A stretch of DNA of 33,940 nucleotides, taken from contig NZ_PGVE01000055.1 in assembly GCF_002860255.1 (NCBI RefSeq), positions 1 to 33,940 on the forward strand. Direction: 5' to 3'. The translations under genes and the position numbers were made by a program. The notes under the pieces are model-generated. The model saw only the letters and a program-made list of their open reading frames with translations. It did not search any database and was not told the DNA's origin. Positions 1 to 9,264 of this stretch are shown in pieces (the first letter of the stretch is position 1; every line of letters starts with the position of its first letter). The stretch comes from Neobacillus cucumis. GTDB lineage: Bacteria > Bacillota > Bacilli > Bacillales > Cytobacillaceae.

Positions 1-105
1 CTTCATCTATAAATTTGAGGCATCTCGGTCGGCTAGACATCAGGAATATAGTAGTTAGTTAACTTCTACCTTGATAAGTTTTACAGAAACAAAGGGCCAT
101 TTAAC

Positions 106-1953
106 CTAACCAATTGCTTCATCGACATTCTTAAATTGATTAAAGAACATCTGATAATATCGGCCTCTAGTGTCCATTAATTCCTCATGGCTTCCTTTTT
201 CAATAATTTGCCCATTGTCGATCACCATGATCGTATCTGCATCACGGATAGTATTTAAACGGTGAGCAATAATAAAGCTCGTACGCTCCTCCATCAATTT
301 AAGCAAGGCCTCCTGGATGTGAAGCTCTGTTCTTGTATCAATGCTTGAGGTGGCCTCATCTAAAATCAGCAGTGCCGGTCTTGCCAATATCACCCGGGCA
401 ATTGCTAACAGCTGGCGCTGGCCCTGGCTTAGGTTACCCCCATTTTCTGATAAAATCGTTTCATATTTGTCTGGCAGACGGTTAATAAACACATCAGCAT
501 TGGCCATTCTGGCCGCCAGTTCTACCTCTTTATCATCTGCATCCGGCTTGCCGTATTTAATATTTTCCTTAATGGTCCCAGAAAATAAATATGTATCCTG
601 AAGAACAAAACCAAAGCATCTTCGCAAACTGTCCCGTGTGTACTCACGTATATCCCGTCCGTCAAGCAGGATTCTTCCCTCTGTGACATCGTAAAATCTA
701 GTCAGCAGGTTCACAATCGTTGTTTTTCCGGCACCTGTCGGACCAACAAGGGCCGTACTGCTGCCCACTTTTGCTTCAAAGTTAACATTTTTAATAATCG
801 CGACATCCGGGCGATAGCCGAAGCTGACATTCTCAAAAACCACATGACCTTTTGGATTTTTCAACTCAACTGCCTGTGGCCGATCCACAACCTCTTCTTG
901 TTCATCAAGGACTTCAAAGACACGCTCGGCTCCTGCCACACCGGACTGGAGGATGTTAAAAATATTAGCCAGGTCATTCAGCGGCCGGACAAATTGACGT
1001 GAATAAGTAATGAAGCTCGCAATCGCTCCAACTGTCACCATACTTTTAACTGCCAGAATCCCGCCGATCACTGCAACAATCGCAAAGCCAAAATTATTGA
1101 TGACATTCATAATCGGCATTAAGAAACCGGACCAAATTTGCGCTTTAAGGCCAACATCACGAAGCTTCGTATTAACCGATTCAAATTCCTCAATCACCTG
1201 ATCTTCGTGATTAAAGGCCTTCACAACTTCAATGCCGGAGATGGTTTCTTCAATATGGCCATTTAATTTACCAAGCTGGACCTGTTGCTCCTTAAATAAA
1301 ACACTCGTCCTTTTGGCAATGGTCTTCGTCAATAAAAAAACAAGCGGAACGGTGATTAAACTGGCCACCGTTAAAATAGGACTTAGAATAATCATCATAA
1401 TTAAGGACCCAGCTATCACGATCAGTCCGTTCATTAATTGTGTCGTGGACTGGGAGATGGTATTACTAACATTATCGACATCATTTGATAGGCGGCTCAT
1501 CAGCTCCCCGTGCGTCCGGGAATCAAAAAAGGAAATGGGCAGCTTTTGCAGCTTTCGGAAGATGGCCTCACGAAGGCGCTTGACTACTCTTTGCGCCACA
1601 CCAGCCATCAGCCAGCCCTGTAAAAAGGTGAGAGCTGCATCTCCAACGTAAGCGCAGGTTAACACAATAATGATGATTTCAAGTACATTGAAATCGACTT
1701 TACCGTGGTTCAGGCTCATCGCATCGACTGCCTTACCGATTAAGTACGGGGCTAGCAGCATTAGCACGGCGTCAACGATAATAAAGAGAAAAATGAAGCT
1801 CAGCATTTTTCGCTCATTGCCGAAATAATGCCACAAGCGTTTTAATGTACCCTTAAAGTTTTTTGGTTTAACCACAGGGCCTCGAAAACGGTGGGCAGCA
1901 CCCGGTCTAAGGGGAGGAGGGGTAGTTTGGGCCTGTTCATTTTCTTTTGCCAT
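106..1953 (-). CDS. ABC exporter half-transporter, YfiC-like (canonical ATPase subunit)
   Basis: A 615-residue fused membrane/ATPase half-transporter. About six hydrophobic helices fill residues 50-340 (ABC type 1 exporter fold). The C-terminal nucleotide-binding domain has Walker A GPTGAGKTT, a Q-loop LQDTYLF, signature LSQGQ, Walker B LLILDEATSS with the catalytic Glu, and the switch His in IIAHRL. It starts directly after the stop codon of the upstream partner gene (TAA then ATG), with AAGGAGG inside the partner's 3' end, so the two are translationally coupled. Together they should form a heterodimeric drug or lipid exporter; length and order match B. subtilis YfiB/YfiC (from memory). Substrate unknown. 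The 105 bases beyond the stop hold nothing I can recognise. Confidence 0.9.
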   Translation of the reverse strand: MAKENEQAQTTPPPLRPGAAHRFRGPVVKPKNFKGTLKRLWHYFGNERKMLSFIFLFIIVDAVLMLLAPYLIGKAVDAMSLNHGKVDFNVLEIIIIVLTCAYVGDAALTFLQGWLMAGVAQRVVKRLREAIFRKLQKLPISFFDSRTHGELMSRLSNDVDNVSNTISQSTTQLMNGLIVIAGSLIMMIILSPILTVASLITVPLVFLLTKTIAKRTSVLFKEQQVQLGKLNGHIEETISGIEVVKAFNHEDQVIEEFESVNTKLRDVGLKAQIWSGFLMPIMNVINNFGFAIVAVIGGILAVKSMVTVGAIASFITYSRQFVRPLNDLANIFNILQSGVAGAERVFEVLDEQEEVVDRPQAVELKNPKGHVVFENVSFGYRPDVAIIKNVNFEAKVGSSTALVGPTGAGKTTIVNLLTRFYDVTEGRILLDGRDIREYTRDSLRRCFGFVLQDTYLFSGTIKENIKYGKPDADDKEVELAARMANADVFINRLPDKYETILSENGGNLSQGQRQLLAIARVILARPALLILDEATSSIDTRTELHIQEALLKLMEERTSFIIAHRLNTIRDADTIMVIDNGQIIEKGSHEELMDTRGRYYQMFFNQFKNVDEAIG

Positions 1954-3687
1954 TTACAAAACCTCCTTACCCATCTGTGATTGATAGATTTCCTGATAGA
2001 CCCGGCAATTTGCCAGTAATTCACTGTGGGTGCCAACACCTACCAGTTCCCCATGATCTAAAACAACAATTTTATCCGCATCCATTATAGAAGTGATTCG
2101 CTGCGCAATTAATAAACAGGTAAGGCCCTTTGCATATTTTTTCAAGGCAGCTTTTATTTTCGCCTCCGTGGCAACGTCCACTGCACTGGTACTATCATCT
2201 AAGATTAAGATACTCGGTTTTTTAACTAAAGCCCTGGCAATGGATATCCGCTGTTTCTGCCCGCCGGAAAAGTTAACACCGCCCTGGCCAATCATGGTTT
2301 CATAACCCTCTGGTGAGGCAGCAATAAAATCATCCGCTCCAGCAATGGCCGCTGCCGCCCTTACTTCTTCATCCGCAGCCTCTTCTTTCCCCCAACGGAT
2401 ATTTTCCGCCACCGTTCCGGTGAATAGAATATTCTTTTGCGGGACAATCGCTATTTTATCTCTTAACCTGTGCGGATGAATACGTGAGGTATCTTGACCA
2501 TCTACCTTAATCGTTCCGCTTGTCACATCATAAAAGCGGGGAATCAACCCAACGAGGGTACTTTTCCCTGAACCGGTTGAACCGATAATGCCCACCGTTT
2601 CCCCTGGAAGAATCGTTAAATTTATATGTTTTAGGATGGGCTCTCCCCGGGTTCCTTCATAAGAAAAAGTGACATCTTCAAAATCAATTCTGCCAGTTTC
2701 TTGAACATGCGGCGGCGGTGAGGCCTGAGTTTCATGTAAAATACTATCCTCTTGTAAAAATACCTCATTAATCCTTCCGGCTGATGCCCTTGCCCTGACA
2801 AACATATTAAAGACCATCGAAATTATCATAAGAGAAAATAGAATTTGCGTCATGTAGTTGGTAAAGGCAATAATATGTCCAACCTGAATATGACCTGATT
2901 CCACCCCTAGGCCCCCGATCCAAAGGACGACAACAATCCCAAGGTTCACCGTCAGCATAATCAATGGACTGAAAGTAGCCATCAAACGCCCAGCGGCGAT
3001 TGATTGATCTTTAAAATGTTCATTGGCATTGGCAAACTTGCCAATCTCAACGTCAAAGCGATTAAAAGCTTTGACCACACGAACACCAGATAAATATTCC
3101 CGCATCACGGAGTTCACTCGGTCTAAGGCATTTTGAACCTTTGAGAAGAGAGGAAATCCAAGACGCAAATTAAGGACAATTAATAAAGCGACAATCGGTA
3201 CGACCACGGCTAAGACAACAGAAAGGTGCAGATTGAGACGTGTTGCCATCACGAGGCCGCCAATCGCAAGAAGCGGAGACTTAACAAAGATTCGCATCAA
3301 CCCGTTCACAAATACCTGTACTTGGGTCACATCGTTTGTCAAACGGGTAATTAAGGAGGCGCGGTTGAACTTGTCTAGATTTTTAAACGAAAGCGTTTGA
3401 ATTTTTCTAAACAAATCCGACCGAAGTTCGGTTCCAAAGTTTTGGGAAACAATACTCGCGATAATGCTCCGGGTAGAAGCACTGATGGCACCGAAAGCCG
3501 TGATTAAGAGCATCACGCCGCCCATTTTCAAAACATAATGAATATCCCTGTTGACCACACCTTGATCGATGATTTTAGCCATAATCGTTGGCTGCATCAA
3601 ATCACTAATTGTCTCGAAGGTGAGAAATAGTACAGCAATGCTAAAAGACTTCCAATATTTCTTTATGTATTTTGATAGAAACTTCAT
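1954..3687 (-). CDS. ABC exporter half-transporter, YfiB-like (degenerate ATPase subunit)
   Basis: A 577-residue half-transporter: an N-terminal membrane domain (residues about 15-300) and a C-terminal ATPase with Walker A GSTGSGKST and signature FSGGQ. Two catalytic positions differ from the consensus. Walker B reads LILDDSTSA, with Asp where the catalytic Glu is expected, and the switch motif reads LIAQRI, with Gln replacing His. The partner encoded immediately downstream keeps both residues. This split is typical of heterodimeric ABC exporters with one degenerate and one active ATP site. The start ATG follows AGGTGAG. This is the first gene of the pair and its promoter probably lies in 3688-3770, where I could not identify boxes confidently. 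Confidence 0.9.
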   Translation of the reverse strand: MKFLSKYIKKYWKSFSIAVLFLTFETISDLMQPTIMAKIIDQGVVNRDIHYVLKMGGVMLLITAFGAISASTRSIIASIVSQNFGTELRSDLFRKIQTLSFKNLDKFNRASLITRLTNDVTQVQVFVNGLMRIFVKSPLLAIGGLVMATRLNLHLSVVLAVVVPIVALLIVLNLRLGFPLFSKVQNALDRVNSVMREYLSGVRVVKAFNRFDVEIGKFANANEHFKDQSIAAGRLMATFSPLIMLTVNLGIVVVLWIGGLGVESGHIQVGHIIAFTNYMTQILFSLMIISMVFNMFVRARASAGRINEVFLQEDSILHETQASPPPHVQETGRIDFEDVTFSYEGTRGEPILKHINLTILPGETVGIIGSTGSGKSTLVGLIPRFYDVTSGTIKVDGQDTSRIHPHRLRDKIAIVPQKNILFTGTVAENIRWGKEEAADEEVRAAAAIAGADDFIAASPEGYETMIGQGGVNFSGGQKQRISIARALVKKPSILILDDSTSAVDVATEAKIKAALKKYAKGLTCLLIAQRITSIMDADKIVVLDHGELVGVGTHSELLANCRVYQEIYQSQMGKEVL

Positions 3688-3774
3688 GCTCTCACCTAAC
3701 CTTTAGCAACATTAACTAAAGCTATTATAATTTCGATTACCGGAATAAAACAATTTTTAAGCATGAAAAAATGA

Positions 3775-3806
3775 AAAAGGCCCATTTATATTTAAATGGA
3801 CCTTTT
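3775..3806 (-). terminator. Rho-independent terminator of the ASCH gene
   Basis: An inverted repeat with AAAAGG.CCATTTA-type arms around a short A/T loop, with one mismatched pair. Read on the minus strand it is followed by a T-rich run. It sits 8 bases past the ASCH stop codon and upstream of the ABC exporter genes. Confidence 0.7.
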
Positions 3807-3813
3807 AACCTTA

Positions 3814-4164
3814 TTATTCTTGGACCGGACGGAACTCGTGCACCCAAACTCGCATCTGTGGAAGCCACGGCATGCCGGGATGGTAAGAAAGAATTGATTG
3901 TTTATATTCTTCCACTGTGTTGAAGCCCTCGCGGCGGGCATCATCATCTGTTAACTCGCCTAGGCTCTGTGAGTATACCTTTTCAACCACAAACTGGCGG
4001 CCTTCAAGCGTCATGATTTCACCTGGGTCTGCATAGCGGCCATTTCGGCGGGTAGCTGTTTTTTCTCCAGCCAATACCTTTTTTACATCGGCTTCCATTG
4101 TTACTAAACGTTCGATCGAACAGGTTTTTGGCGGCAATGCAGCGTTTTCATTTTGAGTTGTCAT
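3814..4164 (-). CDS. ASCH-domain protein, putative RNA-binding
   Basis: A 116-residue soluble protein. From residue 19 it carries the pattern of ASCH domains: an N-terminal strand and helix ending in VLAGEKTATRR, a DPGEIMTLEG segment, then VEKVYSQSLGELTDDDARREGF and a final strand MRVWVHEF. ASCH domains are beta-barrel modules related to PUA, proposed to bind RNA or nucleotides; the cellular target is unknown. It has its own start site after AGGGAGAG and a dedicated downstream terminator. It follows the GMC oxidoreductase gene by 75 bases, so co-transcription is possible but no functional link is evident. Confidence 0.8.
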   Translation of the reverse strand: MTTQNENAALPPKTCSIERLVTMEADVKKVLAGEKTATRRNGRYADPGEIMTLEGRQFVVEKVYSQSLGELTDDDARREGFNTVEEYKQSILSYHPGMPWLPQMRVWVHEFRPVQE

Positions 4165-4239
4165 TAGAGTTTCTCTCCCTTTATTTTATATTTTCATATT
4201 AGCACTATACGTATAGGTAAATCTATCATCAAGCATTAC

Positions 4240-5955
4240 TTATACAACCTGGCCGCCCTTATCACGATATTTAATGATACCTTCTGCTGCACGGTACGCC
4301 AAGGCTCCGACTGTATCGGTCGGATTATAACCTGAATTATGAGGGAAAGCCGATGCACCAATGACAAACAGGTTATCCATGTCCCACATTTGCAGGTAAT
4401 TATTTACCGCTGAGGTTGACGGGTCAGCTCCCATAATCACACCACCAGTATTATGGGTGGATTGATAGGTGGTAATATCATATGGACCTAAATCTTTCAT
4501 CGAATCAATATGGTCTGCACCCATTTCTTTTAGGATATCTGCACATTTACCTGCAAGGAATTTGGCCATCTGACGGTCCTGCTCCTCAAAATCAAAGGTA
4601 ATACGGATAAGCGGATCGCCAAAAGCATCTTTATAGGTTGGATCAAGATCGAGAAAATGACGCTTAAACGGCATTGAAGAACCTTGAGAGGCAACTGTTA
4701 AAAAGCGATTCGCATATTTAACCGAATTAGCCTTGAAATCTTTACCCCAGGTTGGCTGTCCTCCTGGAACAGGGTTGTTTTGTATCGGTCTTAAGCCTGT
4801 TTGCGCAAGTGAAATCATCCCGCCATGTATGAAATTCACATGACTGTGGTCAAAATTGTCACCATTATAATCATCGACCACCATTCCCAGCGACCCAGCA
4901 CCTGCAAAGGTATTAAATTCTTTTTTATCAAAAAATCCAATAGCATTCCCTTTAATCACTTGGTAGGCATAATTTTTCCCAATCACGCCTGTCCCCGTAT
5001 TAGGATCATATGGCTTGCCGATTCCAGACATTAAAAGCAGGCGAATATTATTAAACACATAGCTTGTTACTACCACAATATCCGCAGGCTGTTCAATTTC
5101 CTCACCCGTTGTCACATCTGTATATAAGACACCTGTAGCTTTGTTACCCGTTTTTAATATGCGTCTTACATTGGAGTGGGTTCTTATTTCAAAGTTACCT
5201 GTTTTATTAGCAACAGGTATAACGGTCACAACTGGATCAGCCTTTGCTCCATATTCACAGCCAAACCTCTCACAATAGCCGCAATATTGACATGCTGATC
5301 TCTGGATCCCATCTGGATTTTTATAGGACTCCGATAGATTCGCTGATGGCATCATATACGGATGAAGTTTCATATTCTTTGTTGCCTTTTCAAACATCTG
5401 AATGGCAGGTGTCTTTTTCATTGGCGGGGTCGGGTATTTATCGGATCGTTTCCCGGCGAGAGGATTTTCTTCCCCTGATATACCTGCTGTTTTCTCAAAT
5501 CGGTCATAATATGGCTCTAATTGATCGTATGTAATTCCCCAATCTTGAAGTGACATATCGGCTGGAATTTTATTTTTACCATATTTTTCAACCGTTTTAC
5601 TATGGATCTCAAAATCGTAAGGCAAAAAGCGGAACGTTTGCCCATTCCAATGGACTCCAGAGCCGCCTAAGCCATCGCCAAGCAAAAACGACCCATATTG
5701 CCTCATCGGAAGGGCACGTATTCTTTCATTACCTCGGAATGTAATCGTTTCTCTTGAGAGGTCCTGCATGAGTTCATAGCGAAGGGCATAGCGTAATTCA
5801 TCATGGACCATAAAGTAATCTTCCGTTTTTCGCTCTTTCCCTCTTTCCAATCCTACAACCTTTAATCCCTTTTTGGTCAGTTCTTTGGCAATAATTCCTC
5901 CTGCCCAACCAACACCTACAATGACAACATCAACTTTCGGCAGTTTTCTAGCCAT
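4240..5955 (-). CDS. GMC-family FAD oxidoreductase (gluconate 2-dehydrogenase large-subunit type)
   Basis: A 571-residue flavoprotein. The N-terminal dinucleotide fold is VVIVGVGWAGGIIAKEL with an acidic end at GLERG. The C-terminal GMC domain has STHNTGGVIMG (probable catalytic His/Asn region) and SGYNPTDTVGALAYRAAEGI contacting FAD. Around residue 220 a cysteine cluster CQYCGYCERFGCEYGAKAD may bind iron-sulfur, as in bacterial FAD glucose dehydrogenases. There is no signal peptide; the protein is probably exported by hitch-hiking on the Tat-signal small subunit encoded just upstream. It likely oxidises a sugar, sugar acid or alditol at the outer membrane face. No cytochrome c subunit is encoded next to it, so the electron acceptor is unclear. 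Confidence 0.88.
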   Translation of the reverse strand: MARKLPKVDVVIVGVGWAGGIIAKELTKKGLKVVGLERGKERKTEDYFMVHDELRYALRYELMQDLSRETITFRGNERIRALPMRQYGSFLLGDGLGGSGVHWNGQTFRFLPYDFEIHSKTVEKYGKNKIPADMSLQDWGITYDQLEPYYDRFEKTAGISGEENPLAGKRSDKYPTPPMKKTPAIQMFEKATKNMKLHPYMMPSANLSESYKNPDGIQRSACQYCGYCERFGCEYGAKADPVVTVIPVANKTGNFEIRTHSNVRRILKTGNKATGVLYTDVTTGEEIEQPADIVVVTSYVFNNIRLLLMSGIGKPYDPNTGTGVIGKNYAYQVIKGNAIGFFDKKEFNTFAGAGSLGMVVDDYNGDNFDHSHVNFIHGGMISLAQTGLRPIQNNPVPGGQPTWGKDFKANSVKYANRFLTVASQGSSMPFKRHFLDLDPTYKDAFGDPLIRITFDFEEQDRQMAKFLAGKCADILKEMGADHIDSMKDLGPYDITTYQSTHNTGGVIMGADPSTSAVNNYLQMWDMDNLFVIGASAFPHNSGYNPTDTVGALAYRAAEGIIKYRDKGGQVV

Positions 5956-6035
5956 ACATTCACCTTCTTAGTTTTAAAATAAATTTACCTCATTATTTCT
6001 AGCGGCTAGCTTAGCGTCTAAGCACTTCCGCCTTT

Positions 6036-6785
6036 CTAGTGATTCATGTGGCTTTTCAGGCTTTGCGGCGCAACCTTTTTAAAATCCTTATCGATAATGT
6101 CTGCATAGGCCATCTGGCTGCCTGGATAATTCTTCATCTTCCAGCCATCCATATTTAAATTTCCTCCATATAATGGGTCGCTATATGCTCCTTCTAATGT
6201 GGCACCTCTAAGCATTTGGAAGAAACCGCTTGGAGAAATGGTGGTAATATTCACTTTATCTCCTTCAAAGTCTTTCAGGATGGCATCCTGCTCTTCTCCT
6301 TTTAATTCAGTGAAATCTTTCTTATAGACAGCCATGCTGTGGTTTTGTATTTCTCGAATGGCTATATCAAAAATTTCTCTGCGCTTTAACCGGCCTTGAA
6401 ACCCTTGTACTTTTTCACCTGGATAAAAAGGAGCCTGCATATATTCCCGGCCATTAAAACCCCATTGCCCCGCTAACTGATGGTCGATAAAATAGGCAAC
6501 ACCGAGTGCCTTTGCTCCTGGCCCATTGTCATCCTCTGGAAAAATCCGCTCTGTTGCCGCATCAATGACCTTGAATTGCTCCGGAGTAAAATACATGAGC
6601 GCTTGATTAAAGTCTTCTGTTTTTGTCTGTGTTCCTTTTGTATTATTATTTGTGTTCTTATTATTGCGGGGAATGAGACTGCCGATCACTCCACCAACTG
6701 CAAGACCACCCACTGTTAAACCCGCATTACGAATGAACGTCCTTCTAGATACTGATTCTGGATTTTCTTTATTCTCTTCAACCAT
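6036..6785 (-). CDS. Gluconate 2-dehydrogenase subunit 3 family protein, Tat-exported
   Basis: I place the start at 6785, giving 249 residues, because GGAGGT lies 7 bases upstream; the reading frame stays open further upstream but without a site. The N-terminus contains a twin-arginine signal, SRRTFIRNAG, followed by a hydrophobic stretch GLAVGGVIGSLI. The rest matches the small subunit of membrane-bound gluconate/sorbitol-type dehydrogenases: FTPEQFKVIDAATERIFPED near residue 70, a GWGFNGR-like QWGFNGREY segment, and YSDPLYGGNLNMDGWKMKNYPG near the end. It precedes the GMC flavoprotein by 80 bases on the same strand. It should form its partner complex and carry it through the Tat pore. Confidence 0.87.
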   Translation of the reverse strand: MVEENKENPESVSRRTFIRNAGLTVGGLAVGGVIGSLIPRNNKNTNNNTKGTQTKTEDFNQALMYFTPEQFKVIDAATERIFPEDDNGPGAKALGVAYFIDHQLAGQWGFNGREYMQAPFYPGEKVQGFQGRLKRREIFDIAIREIQNHSMAVYKKDFTELKGEEQDAILKDFEGDKVNITTISPSGFFQMLRGATLEGAYSDPLYGGNLNMDGWKMKNYPGSQMAYADIIDKDFKKVAPQSLKSHMNH

Positions 6786-6927
6786 GGTGTACACCTCCAG
6801 ATTTTTGTTATCACATCTATCCAAAAATTTCAGCAAAATCCTTGCTTTCCCATTATTATGTTCCAAAATAAACCATTCATACTTATAAAAGGAAAGGAGA
6901 AAATGATAAAAAAAGGAGGGCAAAAAC

Positions 6928-7623
6928 ATGAAAAGAATTTGGAAACTTTGCTGTGGACCCATTGTTATTGCTTTTTTAATACTTACTGGATGCTCTGCAA
7001 ATCAAGGGGAAAATCAAGTAGATGCTGCCAAACTGCATGATAAATCCTTAAACACAAAAGGAAATGGACATGTCCTTGGCTCAACAAACAATCCCGATGT
7101 GATCCCAAGTGTGGACCGTGCCAAGAAAAAGACCACAAATGCCAACCATCAAACAACCAGCGGGCTGGGGACCAACGTATACAGCTTAATTGGGAGTTCA
7201 AGCTTACATGATGGGGGAATTTCCTCCCATTTGGAATCGCGGCTTTCCGGAGCAGGGATTACAGGGATCAAAGTTTTTGTTTTAGATGACACCGTTATTC
7301 TGGCAAGAGCGCAGGCAGCCGCCACTTCCACTAAATATGATGAGATGCAGCAAAAATTATTAACCAATACGTCAGGTTCTTCGGGAAAAGGGAATCTTGA
7401 TGGAGTGGATATGTCAAAACAAAATACGGATGATAACCTTGATCAGGCTAAAGAGTTAATGACAAAAGCCTTCAATGGCCAGGTTCAAATCTTAACAATT
7501 ACTAATCCAAAGGCCATGCCGCTCATTGACGGAATCAAATCAAATATTAAAGCCAATCAGACGAACTATACAAAGCTCTCAAGCGATATTAATACACTCA
7601 TTAAAATGGCTCGTGAGAAATAA
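6928..7623 (+). CDS. YhcN/YlaJ-family sporulation lipoprotein
   Basis: A 231-residue lipoprotein. A basic N-terminus and hydrophobic core end in lipobox LTGC, so Cys22 would be lipidated. The mature part begins with a low-complexity linker, then a domain with GTNVYSLIGSSSLHDGGISSHLESRL and GITGIKVFVLDDTVILARA, as in the YhcN/YlaJ family. These are forespore or spore-membrane lipoproteins in Bacillus. Start chosen after AAAAGGAGGG. The gene is divergent from the Tat-signal subunit gene and ends in a strong shared terminator. A CATACTTA box at about 6879 resembles a sigma-G -10 element, but I could not pair it with a convincing -35. Confidence 0.85.
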   Translation: MKRIWKLCCGPIVIAFLILTGCSANQGENQVDAAKLHDKSLNTKGNGHVLGSTNNPDVIPSVDRAKKKTTNANHQTTSGLGTNVYSLIGSSSLHDGGISSHLESRLSGAGITGIKVFVLDDTVILARAQAAATSTKYDEMQQKLLTNTSGSSGKGNLDGVDMSKQNTDDNLDQAKELMTKAFNGQVQILTITNPKAMPLIDGIKSNIKANQTNYTKLSSDINTLIKMAREK

Positions 7624-7626
7624 GGA

Positions 7627-7653
7627 AAAGACCGGGGGAATCCCCCGGTCTTT
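7627..7653. terminator. Bidirectional Rho-independent terminator
   Basis: A perfect inverted repeat: AAAGACCGGGGG, a 3-base loop, then CCCCCGGTCTTT. It lies between the convergent YhcN-like and ABC permease genes and overlaps the permease stop codon. A/T flanks on both sides allow it to act in both directions. Confidence 0.9.
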
Positions 7654-8449
7654 ATATATTTAAATCTCTTTTTTTATAAAACAAATAGGTTACACTTGTA
7701 AAAATGATAATTAGAAAGCCTGAAATAACCATATAGACTGGCTCCAGTCCGCCGCCATACATCACATTTTTTGCTTCAAAATATTTGAAAGGACTCAAAT
7801 ACTTTAAGTTTTTCATGCCTTCATTCAAATCAATGGCGACCGACAAAATAAAGGTCAGTAAAAGCACGCCGGCTGAAAGGGAAGCAGCTTTCTTTGATTT
7901 CTTTTTTAAAGCCGAAATCGCACTGCCCATGACCATAAACAGCAGCTGCAATATAAACATCCCTGCCATCAATATGACAATATCATGATTAACCTCTTCA
8001 CGCTTACTGTATTTAGCCATAAAAGCAATGGATGAAAAGAGAGTGACTAGATTTAAGACGACTATATTGAACAGGGAGGCCAGCAGCTTAGCCGTTATAA
8101 CCGTTGTTCTCGAAACTGGCTTAACGAATAAAAACTCAGTGGTTTTGTCGCGCTCCTCTTTTGCAATAATCGCCGCGCCAAGCATGGCAGCATGAATGGT
8201 TGCCATTAACAGCAAATAAACAAAAAGCATGCCATAATAACCACTCGCTTTTGACAAATCCAAGCTCCCGATTCCCATAATCACCTGAAGAGATTTTGGC
8301 ATATCCTTCATCACATCATTCATCGATTGCTGTGATGAATACAAATTAGCATATTTATTCATTCCTGATAACACCATCAAACATACACCGACACTCCAGA
8401 AGATGAGCGATTTACGATGAGACTTTAATTCTTTCAAAAATATATTCAT
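7652..8449 (-). CDS. ABC-2 type transporter permease (second of pair)
   Basis: A 265-residue membrane protein with about six hydrophobic segments, including LIFWSVGVCLMVLSG near the N-terminus and VYMVISGFLIIIFTSVTYLF at the end. A conserved cytoplasmic segment AKEERDKTTEFLFVKPVSRT after the second helix is typical of ABC-2 permeases. It is a paralogue of the preceding gene, with the same length and the same MNIF-ELK-RKS start. The ribosome binding site is TAGGAGG. It is the last gene of the tetR-ATPase-permease-permease operon, so the two permeases probably form a heterodimeric channel with the upstream ATPase. Substrate unknown; an antimicrobial or lipid is typical for such operons. Confidence 0.85.
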   Translation of the reverse strand: MNIFLKELKSHRKSLIFWSVGVCLMVLSGMNKYANLYSSQQSMNDVMKDMPKSLQVIMGIGSLDLSKASGYYGMLFVYLLLMATIHAAMLGAAIIAKEERDKTTEFLFVKPVSRTTVITAKLLASLFNIVVLNLVTLFSSIAFMAKYSKREEVNHDIVILMAGMFILQLLFMVMGSAISALKKKSKKAASLSAGVLLLTFILSVAIDLNEGMKNLKYLSPFKYFEAKNVMYGGGLEPVYMVISGFLIIIFTSVTYLFYKKRDLNI

Positions 8450-8461
8450 TGTCGAAACCTC

Positions 8462-9259
8462 CTAAACCGCATGAATATCTTTTTTTGTATAAATCCTATA
8501 ACTTGCCGTAATCGCCACAACTACTATGACTAACCCTGCAATAAGAAAGGAGGCCTCATAGCTTGCGTGTTTGATGATATAGGTGTTATCAAAATATTTA
8601 AACGGAGAAATATACCGTTTCACATCATTACCACTGGTATCACTAATGACGCCCAAAAAGTAAAATCCAAACACGGTGGCTAATGAAACCGTCAGAACAG
8701 ACTTAATTTTTGGGATGATCACAGAAATGATTATGCCGATGGCTAGAAAAATTAATTGGATAAAAAACATTGTCCCTGACAGCAGCACGAACTTTTTCAT
8801 ACTAAAATCCACTGTCTTTACCTGCAAAGCGATAAAATTGACTGCCATTAGATAGATGACATTTGTAAGCAAAAGTGACATGAAAGCAGCAAGCAGCTTA
8901 CTAGTCAAAATTTGCGTGCGCGTAACCGGCTTCGTTAATAGAAAATCGGCTGTCTTCTCACGAACCTCCTTGCTGACTATTCCCGTCCCAATATTCATCG
9001 CCTGAATAGCCGCACAGAGAGTAGTAAACGTCAAGGCATAGCTATAGAATCCTAAAATGGTAAAAATATTTTCCAAATTAAGTCCGATCGCCTTCCTCAT
9101 CGCGAGCGGATAGCCTGCTAATAATTTTTTAAATTCATCCGCATCCTTAGCAAAGGAGGGAAACATCGACAAGAACAGCAATGCCACCATGATTAGCGAA
9201 AAGGTCCAGATTATCGTTGACTTCCGGTACGCTTTTAACTCATGAAAAAAGATATTCAT
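8462..9259 (-). CDS. ABC-2 type transporter permease (first of pair)
   Basis: A 265-residue, six-helix membrane protein. It contains SKEVREKTADFLLTKPVTRTQ after the second helix, the same amphipathic coupling region as in its paralogue 12 bases downstream. It starts after AAGGAGG located in the 3' end of the ATPase gene, whose stop is 5 bases upstream. Order and spacing indicate a single transcript with the ATPase and the TetR gene. Confidence 0.85.
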   Translation of the reverse strand: MNIFFHELKAYRKSTIIWTFSLIMVALLFLSMFPSFAKDADEFKKLLAGYPLAMRKAIGLNLENIFTILGFYSYALTFTTLCAAIQAMNIGTGIVSKEVREKTADFLLTKPVTRTQILTSKLLAAFMSLLLTNVIYLMAVNFIALQVKTVDFSMKKFVLLSGTMFFIQLIFLAIGIIISVIIPKIKSVLTVSLATVFGFYFLGVISDTSGNDVKRYISPFKYFDNTYIIKHASYEASFLIAGLVIVVVAITASYRIYTKKDIHAV

Positions 9260-9264
9260 AGTGG

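Noticed and set aside
6786..6962. N-terminal extension of 59 codons on the Tat-signal subunit
   Set aside because: No ribosome binding site, and it would bury the twin-arginine signal inside the protein; GGAGGT precedes the chosen ATG.
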